A stretch of 21,268 nucleotides of DNA. Source: a virus. A program made the translations under genes and the position numbers. Numbering within the stretch: the first letter of the stretch is position 1; every line of letters starts with the position of its first letter. The stretch is taken from positions 1 to 21,268 of the IMG/VR virus record IMGVR_UViG_3300025671_000657. The stretch is one strand, 5' to 3'. The notes under the pieces were generated by a model. That model made no database searches and was not told the DNA's origin. It saw nothing but the letters and a program-made list of their open reading frames with translations. Positions 1 through 5,363 of the stretch are shown here, piece after piece.

Positions 1-2
1 GA

Positions 3-104
3 TACATAGAATCTGGTCAGCGAGAACTTAAAGGCGTTTTGTTGAAATGTTTTGAATATTATTGTGAGATTAACCAACCCAAACAACAAAGTGATAAGCG
101 TTAA
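3..104 (+). CDS. C-terminal fragment of an unidentified protein (5' partial)
   Basis: An open frame enters from the left edge and ends with TAA at 102-104. It encodes the last 33 residues of a protein, beginning YIESGQRELKG and ending QPKQQSDKR. The composition (mixed hydrophobic and charged residues, two Cys, two Tyr) looks like a real protein end, unlike the overlapping Lys/Asn-rich frame at 52-258. I do not recognise the family. Its place upstream of small regulatory and nuclease genes suggests the end of the early/replication region, but that is inference. About 210 bases of very AT-rich sequence without a convincing gene follow before the next start. Confidence 0.45.
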   Translation, partial: YIESGQRELKGVLLKCFEYYCEINQPKQQSDKR

Positions 105-316
105 AAATAACATAAGAAAAAGATTAAAAAAAGTTAAAAAAAGTTTATGTAATTCTTTAATTAGCACTAACAAGACTAACATAAATAAAACTAAAAAAGC
201 GGGTGGTAGTGAGTCTTTAAAAAAAGAATATAGTCATTTTTTCTGCGTAAGTTTATAAGTTGGTTGTAAAAAAATTATAACGATAGAAATTTAAGCAATA
301 TAGGCGCAATAATTAT

Positions 317-526
317 ATGAACAAAAAACAATTCAAACAACACAGACTAGAGCTAGGATTAGAACAAAAAGATTTAGCTAAACTACTAGCTTGCTCAACC
401 GCCTTAATCAGTGCTTACGAACAAGAAAAAAGAAATGCAGATGTCAACAAAAGCCCATTAAGATTGGAGAAGTACAAGAAATTAATAGAAAAGTTTAAAA
501 GAAAGAAAAATGAAACATCTAATTAA
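317..526 (+). CDS. Small XRE-family helix-turn-helix regulator
   Basis: A 69-aa protein consisting almost entirely of one Cro/CI-type helix-turn-helix. The motif runs from about residue 12 to 40: EQKDLAKLLACSTALISAYEQ matches the family pattern of a first helix, a turn after the LL-A-C segment and a recognition helix ending in YE. The C-terminus is Lys-rich. It is probably a DNA-binding transcriptional regulator. Its N-terminus, MNKKQFKQHRLELG, is clearly related to that of the regulator at 1453-1644 (MNKKEFKQKRNELN), so the two look like paralogs. The next gene starts 6 bases downstream. The target site is unknown; neither operator family of this window lies directly upstream of it. Confidence 0.8.
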   Translation: MNKKQFKQHRLELGLEQKDLAKLLACSTALISAYEQEKRNADVNKSPLRLEKYKKLIEKFKRKKNETSN

Positions 527-532
527 ATAAAA

Positions 533-877
533 ATGAAAACATTAAAAGTGATTAACTTAATTAAGCCAAAAAAAATAAATGTTGAATTGGGTAAAAATTA
601 CTTATTAGTGCCAGACACAGAATTTATCCCATACATAAAAGGTAAAAAGATCTTTGTAGAATGCCCTAACTGCAATAATGATTCAGGTGTAGATCTTGTT
701 AATATTTATGATGATAAACTAAGTCATATATTCCATGAAAGAGATTTAAATGCTTGGAGATGTAATTATTGTTTCCATGATATAAGTTATAGAATGGGCT
801 TGGCTTTAAATTCCCAGGGTTTAAAAGAACATTATCAAAGTTTTGCAAGAGAATATTTATCTATTTTTTTTAAATGA
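533..877 (+). CDS. Zinc-ribbon protein, unknown function
   Basis: A 114-aa protein with two CxxC pairs: C44-P-N-C47 and C77-N-Y-C80. This spacing is typical of a four-cysteine zinc ribbon, which usually binds nucleic acid or mediates protein contacts. The rest is not recognised. The N-terminus, MKTLKVINLIKPKK, shares the INLIKP stretch with the next gene, and the DNA under it is a 19-base exact repeat. The gene overlaps the Ref-like nuclease by 4 bases (ATGA), so the pair is probably translationally coupled. A role in phage recombination or replication is plausible from the neighbour but not shown by the sequence. Confidence 0.7.
   Translation: MKTLKVINLIKPKKINVELGKNYLLVPDTEFIPYIKGKKIFVECPNCNNDSGVDLVNIYDDKLSHIFHERDLNAWRCNYCFHDISYRMGLALNSQGLKEHYQSFAREYLSIFFK
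550..568 (+). repeat. Direct repeat, copy 1
   Basis: GATTAACTTAATTAAGCCA, identical to 879-897. It contains the palindrome CTTAATTAAG and in both copies encodes INLIKP at the N-terminus of a gene. Confidence 0.85.
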
Positions 878-1197
878 TGATTAACTTAATTAAGCCAGAA
901 CCTAAATTTAGAAATGGCTACAAAGACAAAAAAAGACTGTCAGATATTCACAAAATACCCTGCGTAAATTGCTTTGCCAAAGGAAGACCGCAAAGAAACA
1001 GAACTATTGCCCATCATAAAATAGGGATGGGAATTGGATTAAAAGCAAGTGATTTGTTTACAATGGCAATCTGCGAAAGTTGCCACACAGGAACAAAAGG
1101 AATACACAACATACCATTGAAGAAATGGGAAGAAGATAATTTTAGCCAAGATGATTTAATTGAATTAACTAACAAATTACTTGAAAATATTCAATGA
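874..1197 (+). CDS. Ref-like (P1 Ref family) HNH-type nuclease
   Basis: A 107-aa protein with the zinc-finger/HNH layout of phage P1 Ref, a RecA-dependent nuclease family. C30-V-N-C33 is followed by the AHH motif (H47, H48), the GMGIGLKASD segment (51-60), C67-E-S-C70-H71 and GIH (H78), then a KKWEEDNF tail. The Gly-x-Gly-x-Lys-Ala-Ser-Asp and Cys-x-x-Cys-His elements are the strongest match. In P1, Ref cuts DNA at RecA filaments; the same role here is inferred from the motifs. It follows the zinc-ribbon gene with a 4-base overlap, and its own stop overlaps the next start (ATGA at 1194-1197). A small DUF968-type endonuclease is the main alternative. Confidence 0.75.
   Translation: MMINLIKPEPKFRNGYKDKKRLSDIHKIPCVNCFAKGRPQRNRTIAHHKIGMGIGLKASDLFTMAICESCHTGTKGIHNIPLKKWEEDNFSQDDLIELTNKLLENIQ
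879..897 (+). repeat. Direct repeat, copy 2
   Basis: Exact copy of the 19 bases at 550-568, at the start of the Ref-like gene. Confidence 0.85.
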
Positions 1198-1373
1198 AGG
1201 AAATAATAGACAGAGTTCATAAACAAATTAATCATATTGCTAATTCTCCTAGAGGCAACCCAGATAAACTAAACAGATTATTGGAATTTTATAAAGAGCT
1301 GCTTAATTCCTATAACGCAACAGAGAATAAAATAATTATAGAAAAATACAAAAATCTTGAAAAGAAAAAATAA
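1194..1373 (+). CDS. Small charged helical protein, unknown
   Basis: A 59-aa protein beginning MKEIIDRVHKQINHIANS and ending KNLEKKK. The ATG overlaps the TGA of the Ref-like gene (ATGA), typical of translational coupling in phage operons. It is rich in Lys, Asn, Ile and Glu and probably mostly alpha-helical, with no recognisable domain. Coupling to the nuclease suggests the same transcript and perhaps a related role in DNA metabolism, but this is inference. Confidence 0.6.
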   Translation: MKEIIDRVHKQINHIANSPRGNPDKLNRLLEFYKELLNSYNATENKIIIEKYKNLEKKK

Positions 1374-1395
1374 TGCATTTTATTAATTTTAGTTG

Positions 1396-1424
1396 TTGAC
1401 ATTACTAATACTATGTAGTAGTAT
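1396..1424 (+). promoter_or_regulatory. Promoter P1 upstream of the XRE regulator
   Basis: TTGACA (1396-1401), a 17-base spacer, then TAGTAT (1419-1424). It lies about 29 bases upstream of the GTG at 1453. Its architecture is the same as P2 at 1625-1653. Confidence 0.75.
1404..1422. promoter_or_regulatory. Operator O1 (19-bp dyad) inside P1
   Basis: ACTAATACTATGTAGTAGT, arms ACTAATAC and GTAGTAGT with one mismatch around a 3-base centre. It starts 2 bases after the -35 and overlaps the start of the -10. Its first 14 bases occur in inverted orientation at 1638-1651. Confidence 0.7.
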
Positions 1425-1452
1425 AACTTTAACTAAATAATTAACAAATATT

Positions 1453-1644
1453 GTGAACAAAAAAGAATTTAAACAAAAAAGAAACGAACTAAACTACACC
1501 CAAGAAGAGCTAGCCCCTTTAATTAAATGCTCCCTAGCCTCAATACGAGCCTATGAACAAGGTAAAAGAAAACCACACCCAAACACAATTGATAAATTAA
1601 ATGAATTAATTTTAAGAAAAAGACTTGACATAACTGATACATAG
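1453..1644 (+). CDS. Small XRE-family regulator, probable autoregulator
   Basis: A 63-aa protein starting at GTG. The helix-turn-helix runs from about residue 15 to 40 (TQEELAPLIKCSLASIRAYEQ), followed by GKRKPHPNTIDKLNEL, the usual closing helix of XRE proteins. It is a paralog of the regulator at 317-526. It sits between two promoters with matching 19-bp dyads, one ahead of its start and one overlapping its own stop codon. This is the usual arrangement for a regulator that controls both its own synthesis and the downstream genes, here including the acetyltransferase. Binding to those dyads is inferred from position and shared sequence. Confidence 0.82.
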   Translation: MNKKEFKQKRNELNYTQEELAPLIKCSLASIRAYEQGKRKPHPNTIDKLNELILRKRLDITDT

Positions 1645-1653
1645 TATTAGTAT
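1625..1653 (+). promoter_or_regulatory. Promoter P2 upstream of the acetyltransferase cassette
   Basis: TTGACA (1625-1630), 17 bases, TAGTAT (1648-1653). It overlaps the 3' end of the XRE gene and lies about 40 bases before the ATG at 1693. The hexamers and spacer length equal those of P1. Confidence 0.75.
1633..1651. promoter_or_regulatory. Operator O2 (19-bp dyad) inside P2
   Basis: ACTGATACATAGTATTAGT, arms ACTGATAC and GTATTAGT with one mismatch around ATA. It starts 2 bases after the -35, exactly as O1 does in P1. Confidence 0.7.
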
Positions 1654-1692
1654 AAAGGTAACAAAGTTATTAACAATTAAATAAAAAATATT

Positions 1693-1944
1693 ATGTCAGT
1701 TACTAAAAAATTTTTTGAAAACAAAAATACAAAATTAACTAAAAGCGGTAAATCAATGACTTTAAGAATAGCTCTTGAAATGCTAGAAAATGGAATTGAG
1801 CCAAATTCAAAAAATATTGACAAGGTATTTAAAAAAATATTAGCGACAAATTCGAAAAATATTAACGAAGAAAGAAATATTGTTGAAGGCTTATTAAAGC
1901 CAGAAAATATAGCAAAAATTAAACAAAAAATTGCAAATGTCTAA
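1693..1944 (+). CDS. Small unknown protein in the P2 cassette
   Basis: An 83-aa protein beginning MSVTKKFFENKNTKLTK, rich in Lys, Asn and Ile, with probable helices in the second half (ERNIVEGLLKPENIAKIKQKI). It has no recognised domain, signal peptide or membrane segment. It is the first gene after promoter P2. A second small frame overlaps its stop codon. It may act with the regulator at 1453 or with the acetyltransferase, but nothing in the sequence decides this. Confidence 0.55.
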   Translation: MSVTKKFFENKNTKLTKSGKSMTLRIALEMLENGIEPNSKNIDKVFKKILATNSKNINEERNIVEGLLKPENIAKIKQKIANV

Positions 1945-2008
1945 TTACAAAGAAAAAGCATTATTTCATTTAAACAATATTATGAAAGAATATGAAAATC
2001 AATTTTAA
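1937..2008 (+). CDS. Possible 23-aa linking peptide
   Basis: A short frame, MSNYKEKALFHLNNIMKEYE then NQF, whose ATG overlaps the end of the preceding gene by 8 bases and whose end overlaps the acetyltransferase start at 1992. The chain of overlaps suggests translational coupling across the cassette. It could also be chance in AT-rich DNA. Confidence 0.3.
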   Translation: MSNYKEKALFHLNNIMKEYENQF

Positions 2009-2618
2009 TAAAAAGACTAGAAAGAAACTAAAGGCAATAGGTTTTGACACAGATATTATGGGTGTTCATAGAATGCCCAATGTTAGATTTGAGTTACCAT
2101 GTAAATTTACAGCCGATTATTTACATAATGATATTGAAGTGGGGTTATATAGCTACGTAGGAAGAAACTTTGCGTATTACTCTAAACTAAAGATAGGTAG
2201 GTTCTGCTCAATAGCTAACAATGTTAGTATAGGGCTACATAATCACCCAATGGACAGGATATCAACAAGCCCCTTCTTTTATACTAAGTCTTTTATGGAC
2301 ACTAATAATGAGCAATATGTTGCACTATTTAACGATGTATCTCATCCAGTTGAAATAGGAAATGATGTTTGGATAGGAGATTCAGCCAGAATAAAAGGAG
2401 GAGTTAAAATAGGAGATGGAGCAGTAATAGCAACTTGCGCAGTAGTAACTAAGGATGTAGAGCCTTACTCAATAGTTGGCGGAGTACCAGCAAAAGTAAT
2501 AGGAGAAAGGAAAATTAAAAGAAGATTTGCTCATAAATTTAAACCAGATTCTATTTTAAAAGATTTTTCTAAATTTCAATCACTAAGAAAAAGAATTAAA
2601 TCTATTTTTAAGAAATGA
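1992..2618 (+). CDS. Hexapeptide-repeat acetyltransferase (xenobiotic acetyltransferase type)
   Basis: A 208-aa protein of the left-handed beta-helix acyltransferase superfamily. Hexapeptide turns occur at about 67-81 (KIGRFCSIANNVSIG) and 121-170 (EIGNDVWIGDSARIKGG, then KIGDGAVIATCAVV and the closing GGVPAKVIG). Between them is the loop with HP and STSPFF (84-95) that holds the catalytic histidine, probably H85, in CatB/VatD-type enzymes. It should transfer acetyl from acetyl-CoA to a hydroxyl, in phages most plausibly on a surface sugar. The basic C-terminus (LRKRIKSIFKK) could touch membrane or nucleic acid. It lies in the P2 cassette, outside the structural genes, as expected for a host-modifying cargo gene. 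The substrate cannot be read from the sequence; an antibiotic acetyltransferase is an alternative. Confidence 0.88.
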   Translation: MKINFNKKTRKKLKAIGFDTDIMGVHRMPNVRFELPCKFTADYLHNDIEVGLYSYVGRNFAYYSKLKIGRFCSIANNVSIGLHNHPMDRISTSPFFYTKSFMDTNNEQYVALFNDVSHPVEIGNDVWIGDSARIKGGVKIGDGAVIATCAVVTKDVEPYSIVGGVPAKVIGERKIKRRFAHKFKPDSILKDFSKFQSLRKRIKSIFKK

Positions 2619-2672
2619 AACATTAAAATGATAAAAAAACTAATATTAATACCAAAACTACTTTAAAACAAA

Positions 2673-2918
2673 ATGACTGACATAATAAATAATGAAACAA
2701 GAGAACAACTAAAAAAATACATAGAAGCTATTGAAAATTACGAAGCTGAAAAAACTGAAATATTTGAAAGGATAAAAGAAGTTTATGATGAGGCTAAAGC
2801 GGTTGGATTTGACATTAAAACTATTAGAACTATAATTAAAGAAAGAGCTAAAGACCCTAGTAAACTAGAGGAAGAGCAGTATTTACTTGAGACCTATAAG
2901 GAGGCTTTGGGTGAGTAA
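2673..2918 (+). CDS. GapR-like nucleoid protein (DUF2312)
   Basis: An 81-aa protein matching the whole length of the DUF2312/UPF0335 family. An N-terminal helix, EQLKKYIEAIENYEAEKTEI, is followed by the signature IKEVYDEAKAVGFD (34-47), the basic helix KTIRTIIKERAKDP and a C-terminal LLETYKEALG. In Caulobacter, GapR binds AT-rich, overtwisted DNA and helps chromosome replication. The family is typical of alphaproteobacteria, which makes it the best host clue in the window. The phage copy may mimic or compete with the host protein, or manage torsion on phage DNA. It overlaps the next gene by 8 bases, and an exact consensus promoter lies within its coding region. Confidence 0.9.
   Translation: MTDIINNETREQLKKYIEAIENYEAEKTEIFERIKEVYDEAKAVGFDIKTIRTIIKERAKDPSKLEEEQYLLETYKEALGE
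2809..2836 (+). promoter_or_regulatory. Consensus promoter-like sequence inside the gapR-like gene
   Basis: TTGACA (2809-2814), 16 bases, TATAAT (2831-2836), about 75 bases before the GTG at 2911. Both hexamers are perfect, but the underlying codons belong to the conserved GapR motif, so this may be coincidental. Confidence 0.45.
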
Positions 2919-3222
2919 TATTAACTATAATTTAACTATAGATTCTAAAGTTGAATATGATTATAAACCTTGCCAACTAGGCAACATGCCGCCTTTAAAG
3001 GGTAGTATACACTTCTATTATAAGAATCAAGAAATAATAATTCCTGAATCTCGCTCGCACGATAATCTAGAAATAAAAATAGTTTGCGATAGAATGATTC
3101 TACTTGAAGAAGATGAGAAGACAATATTTACTACAAGTGAATCAGAGGAAGTGCAATTAAGATTATATAATGCAAAAAGAAGATTTGAAAGGGAGTTGTC
3201 TCATGTTTTTTTATACGGATAA
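2911..3222 (+). CDS. Unknown 103-aa protein upstream of small terminase
   Basis: I chose the GTG at 2911 because AAGGAGG at 2898-2904 is the best ribosome-binding site in the window, 6 bases ahead; the in-frame TTG at 2887 has no such site. The protein begins MSNINYNLTIDSKVEYDYK and appears beta-rich, with a charged C-terminal helix (LRLYNAKRRFERELSHV). No family is recognised. It overlaps the GapR-like gene by 8 bases and precedes the terminase genes. After its TAA the same frame stays open for 24 more codons, so the C-terminus may have been shortened. Confidence 0.65.
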   Translation: MSNINYNLTIDSKVEYDYKPCQLGNMPPLKGSIHFYYKNQEIIIPESRSHDNLEIKIVCDRMILLEEDEKTIFTTSESEEVQLRLYNAKRRFERELSHVFLYG

Positions 3223-3297
3223 TTAGGCAATGAAGAAAATATTGATATAATGGTAAACGCACTAGTAGATAAAATGACAATAATAAATGATTTTTAA
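3223..3297 (+). other. In-frame open extension after a stop codon
   Basis: Directly after the TAA at 3220-3222 the same frame continues with LGNEENIDIMVNALVDKM and ends at TAA 3295-3297. It may be a lost C-terminal end or a chance open stretch. An ATG at 3250 could start a 15-aa peptide, which I do not call. Confidence 0.25.
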
Positions 3298-3303
3298 GAG
3301 GAA

Positions 3304-3729
3304 ATGAAAAAGAAAAATAAAGGCGGAAGACCAACAAAAATGACCCCAGAGATTGTCACGAAACTAGAATATGCTTTTTCAAAGAGCTTTACAGACGAGC
3401 AAGCTTGTTTTCATGTAGGTATAAGTAGAGAGTGTTTAAATAACTACTGCATAGCCAACCCTGGGTTTCGTGACAAAAAAGAGGCATTAAAGAAAAATGT
3501 ATCTCTTAAAGCCAAGCTGAATGTGGTTGAAGGCGTTGAAAGCGGAGAATTGTCAGCTTCTAAATGGTGGTTAGAAAGAAAAAATAAAGAAGAATTTAGT
3601 TTAAGAGTTGAGAATACAGGGAAAGACGGTAAAGATATGACTGTTGATGTTATTATTAAGGATAATATACAGCCTAAGCCAAACAAATCAGATACTGGCG
3701 GCATTCAGTATAAGGGTGGTATCAAATAA
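3304..3729 (+). CDS. terS: Terminase small subunit
   Basis: A 141-aa protein with the usual small-terminase layout. It has a basic N-terminus (KKKNKGGRPTKMTPE) and a helix-turn-helix around residues 15-50, where SFTDEQACFHVGISRECLNN contains the recognition helix. The segment GELSASKWWLERKNKEEF (about 78-95) has the WWLER signature common in this family. The C-terminal 40 residues are polar and probably bind the large subunit. The protein recognises the packaging site on phage DNA and recruits the terminase motor. AGAGGAA directly precedes the ATG. The large subunit follows after one small membrane-protein gene. Confidence 0.85.
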   Translation: MKKKNKGGRPTKMTPEIVTKLEYAFSKSFTDEQACFHVGISRECLNNYCIANPGFRDKKEALKKNVSLKAKLNVVEGVESGELSASKWWLERKNKEEFSLRVENTGKDGKDMTVDVIIKDNIQPKPNKSDTGGIQYKGGIK

Positions 3730-3747
3730 TATAAAATCAAAATAAAT

Positions 3748-3939
3748 ATGACATTTTTAGGAGTACTAGGATTAATTTTTATAACATTAAAGCTATTATC
3801 TGTAATAACTTGGAGCTGGTGGCTTGTTCTACTTCCTCTTTATGGTGGTCTATTACTAGCAATAGGGGTTTTATTCTTATGTGTTGTCATAAAGGGTGTA
3901 GAGGAGAAGTTTTTTAATAGAAAAAGACCAAAAATTTGA
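3748..3939 (+). CDS. Small two-helix membrane protein
   Basis: A 63-aa protein with hydrophobic segments at about 2-20 and 24-50, joined by ITWSWWLVLLPLYGG, and a basic tail (FFNRKRPKI). The Trp-rich WSWW..L.PL loop resembles small phage membrane proteins annotated as Fragile-X-F-like (TMEM185-like). The function is unknown; in this position, between the terminase genes, such proteins are recurrent but uncharacterised. Holin activity is possible from size and topology, but no lysis gene is adjacent. Confidence 0.7.
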   Translation: MTFLGVLGLIFITLKLLSVITWSWWLVLLPLYGGLLLAIGVLFLCVVIKGVEEKFFNRKRPKI

Positions 3940-3958
3940 ACCCTTATAAATAAAGGGT
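3940..3958. repeat. Short inverted repeat before the large terminase gene
   Basis: ACCCTT and AAGGGT flank ATAAATA. No T-run follows, so it is not a typical terminator. It lies 40 bases before the terL start and might form a leader hairpin. Confidence 0.4.
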
Positions 3959-3998
3959 AAAATGCTATTGCTCCATGGGGTGAAGAACAATAAATTTT

Positions 3999-5267
3999 AT
4001 GCAAAAAGAACTAAACCTAAGCGATGAAATAGCTCCACAATTCCACGAACCACACTGCTTAATAAGAGATGAAACATTTTCTGAGTTCTGGTTCAAAGGC
4101 GGAAGAGGTAGCACAAAATCAACATTCGCAGCACAAGAGATAATATTAAACCTAATAAGCGACTCAAACGCTAACGCAATAGCATTTAGAAAAACAGGCA
4201 ATACATTAAGAGATTCCATATTACCAACAATCCTATTTGCAGTTGATAAGTTCCAAAAAACCCACAAATTTGATCACATTAAATCACCTACTGAAATTAC
4301 CTATAAACCAACTGGACAAAAGATATTAATGAGGGGGCTTGATGATGAGGCTAAAATAAAATCAATTAAGGCACAAAAAGGCTACTTCAAAATACTGTGG
4401 TTTGAAGAACTTCAGGAGTTTAGCGGAATGGAAGAAATAAGAAGTGTAAGACAATCAGTATCAAGAGGAGGCGAGAAGTTCATTACGATATTTACATTTA
4501 ACCCACCCAGAAACCCTAACCATTGGATATATACCGAGCTAAAATATAAAAACCCTGATAGATTTATTCATCATTCACACTACGAACAAGTGCCAAGACA
4601 TTGGCTAGGTGAAGAGTTCTTTAAAATAGCTGAACGATTGAAAGCTAATAACTACGAAGCGTACCAGCATGAATATGAAGGAATACCAGTAGGAAACCCC
4701 GAAGAGATTATATTTAGTGGATGTTATGAAGTGAAAGACTTTGAGACCCCACCAGAACACATGATGTATCAAGAAAGATTCTTTTTTGGTGCAGATTGGG
4801 GCTTTGCTAACGACCCTACAACATTAATTAGATGTTTTATAATGGATGATTGCCTTTACATAGATCATGAGGTTTACGGCTATCAAACAGAAATTGATAA
4901 CATACCAGAATTATTTAAGAAAGTTCCACAATCTAAAGAGTGGAATATTTACGGTGATTGCTCAAGACCGGAAACGATATCTTATGTTGCAAGAAATGGA
5001 TATAATATTGAGGGTGCTAGTAAGTGGGAAAATTCAGTAGTTGATGGTATAGAGTACTTAAAAAGCTTTAAAAAGATTATCATACATGAGCGTTGCACTA
5101 ATATTTTACAAGAATTTCAGAACTATTCTTATAAAATAGACCGCCAAACCAAAGAAGTTTTACCTAAAGTAAACGATGCTGCTGGCTGGGATCATGGAAT
5201 TGATGCAGTTAGATATGCTTTAGTTGATTATATTAATAACGAAGTATCAATTTTAGATGTTTTGTAA
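3999..5267 (+). CDS. terL: Terminase large subunit
   Basis: A 422-aa packaging motor of the PBSX/XtmB-like terminase family. The ATPase half has Walker A GGRGSTKS (34-41), Walker B ILWFEE (132-137) with catalytic Glu, and the coupling segment TIFTFNPP (163-170). The nuclease half has GADWG (D266), IYGD (D320) and DHGIDAVRY (D398, D402), the acidic residues expected in an RNase-H-like metal nuclease. The length is normal for the family. It drives DNA into proheads and cuts the concatemer. The start lacks a clear ribosome-binding site. The gene is followed by a 96-base regulatory gap rather than the portal gene, because an accessory block is inserted here. Confidence 0.97.
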   Translation: MQKELNLSDEIAPQFHEPHCLIRDETFSEFWFKGGRGSTKSTFAAQEIILNLISDSNANAIAFRKTGNTLRDSILPTILFAVDKFQKTHKFDHIKSPTEITYKPTGQKILMRGLDDEAKIKSIKAQKGYFKILWFEELQEFSGMEEIRSVRQSVSRGGEKFITIFTFNPPRNPNHWIYTELKYKNPDRFIHHSHYEQVPRHWLGEEFFKIAERLKANNYEAYQHEYEGIPVGNPEEIIFSGCYEVKDFETPPEHMMYQERFFFGADWGFANDPTTLIRCFIMDDCLYIDHEVYGYQTEIDNIPELFKKVPQSKEWNIYGDCSRPETISYVARNGYNIEGASKWENSVVDGIEYLKSFKKIIIHERCTNILQEFQNYSYKIDRQTKEVLPKVNDAAGWDHGIDAVRYALVDYINNEVSILDVL

Positions 5268-5318
5268 ACCCTAAATGTAAAAAGTTTAGTTTAAAACCCC
5301 GTATTTTAGAGCATTTTT

Positions 5319-5337
5319 TGTAAAAAGATTTGACATT
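5319..5337. promoter_or_regulatory. Dyad operator, site A
   Basis: TGTAAAAAGATTTGACATT, the reference copy of a dyad found four times in the window. Its right half contains the -35 hexamer of the following promoter. A related half-site, AATGTAAAAAG, lies at 5274-5284. Confidence 0.65.
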
Positions 5338-5357
5338 AGCAGTTTTTAGAATATTAT
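5330..5357 (+). promoter_or_regulatory. Promoter of the cysteine-rich gene, near-leaderless
   Basis: TTGACA (5330-5335), 16 bases, TATTAT (5352-5357). The expected transcription start is at about 5364, the A of the ATG, so the mRNA would have almost no leader. An overlapping TATAAA at 5355-5360 would place the start slightly inside the gene. Confidence 0.65.
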
Positions 5358-5363
5358 AAAAGT

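Noticed and set aside
52-258. 68-codon frame from TTG
   Set aside because: Very Lys/Asn/Ser-rich, no ribosome-binding site, and it starts inside the better-supported C-terminal fragment ending at 104. AT-rich chance frame.
2629-2667. 12-aa hydrophobic frame after the acetyltransferase gene
   Set aside because: Too short and without supporting signals to call.
2887-2910. TTG start extending the unknown 103-aa protein
   Set aside because: GTG 2911 has AAGGAGG at ideal spacing; the extension would encode the ribosome-binding site itself.
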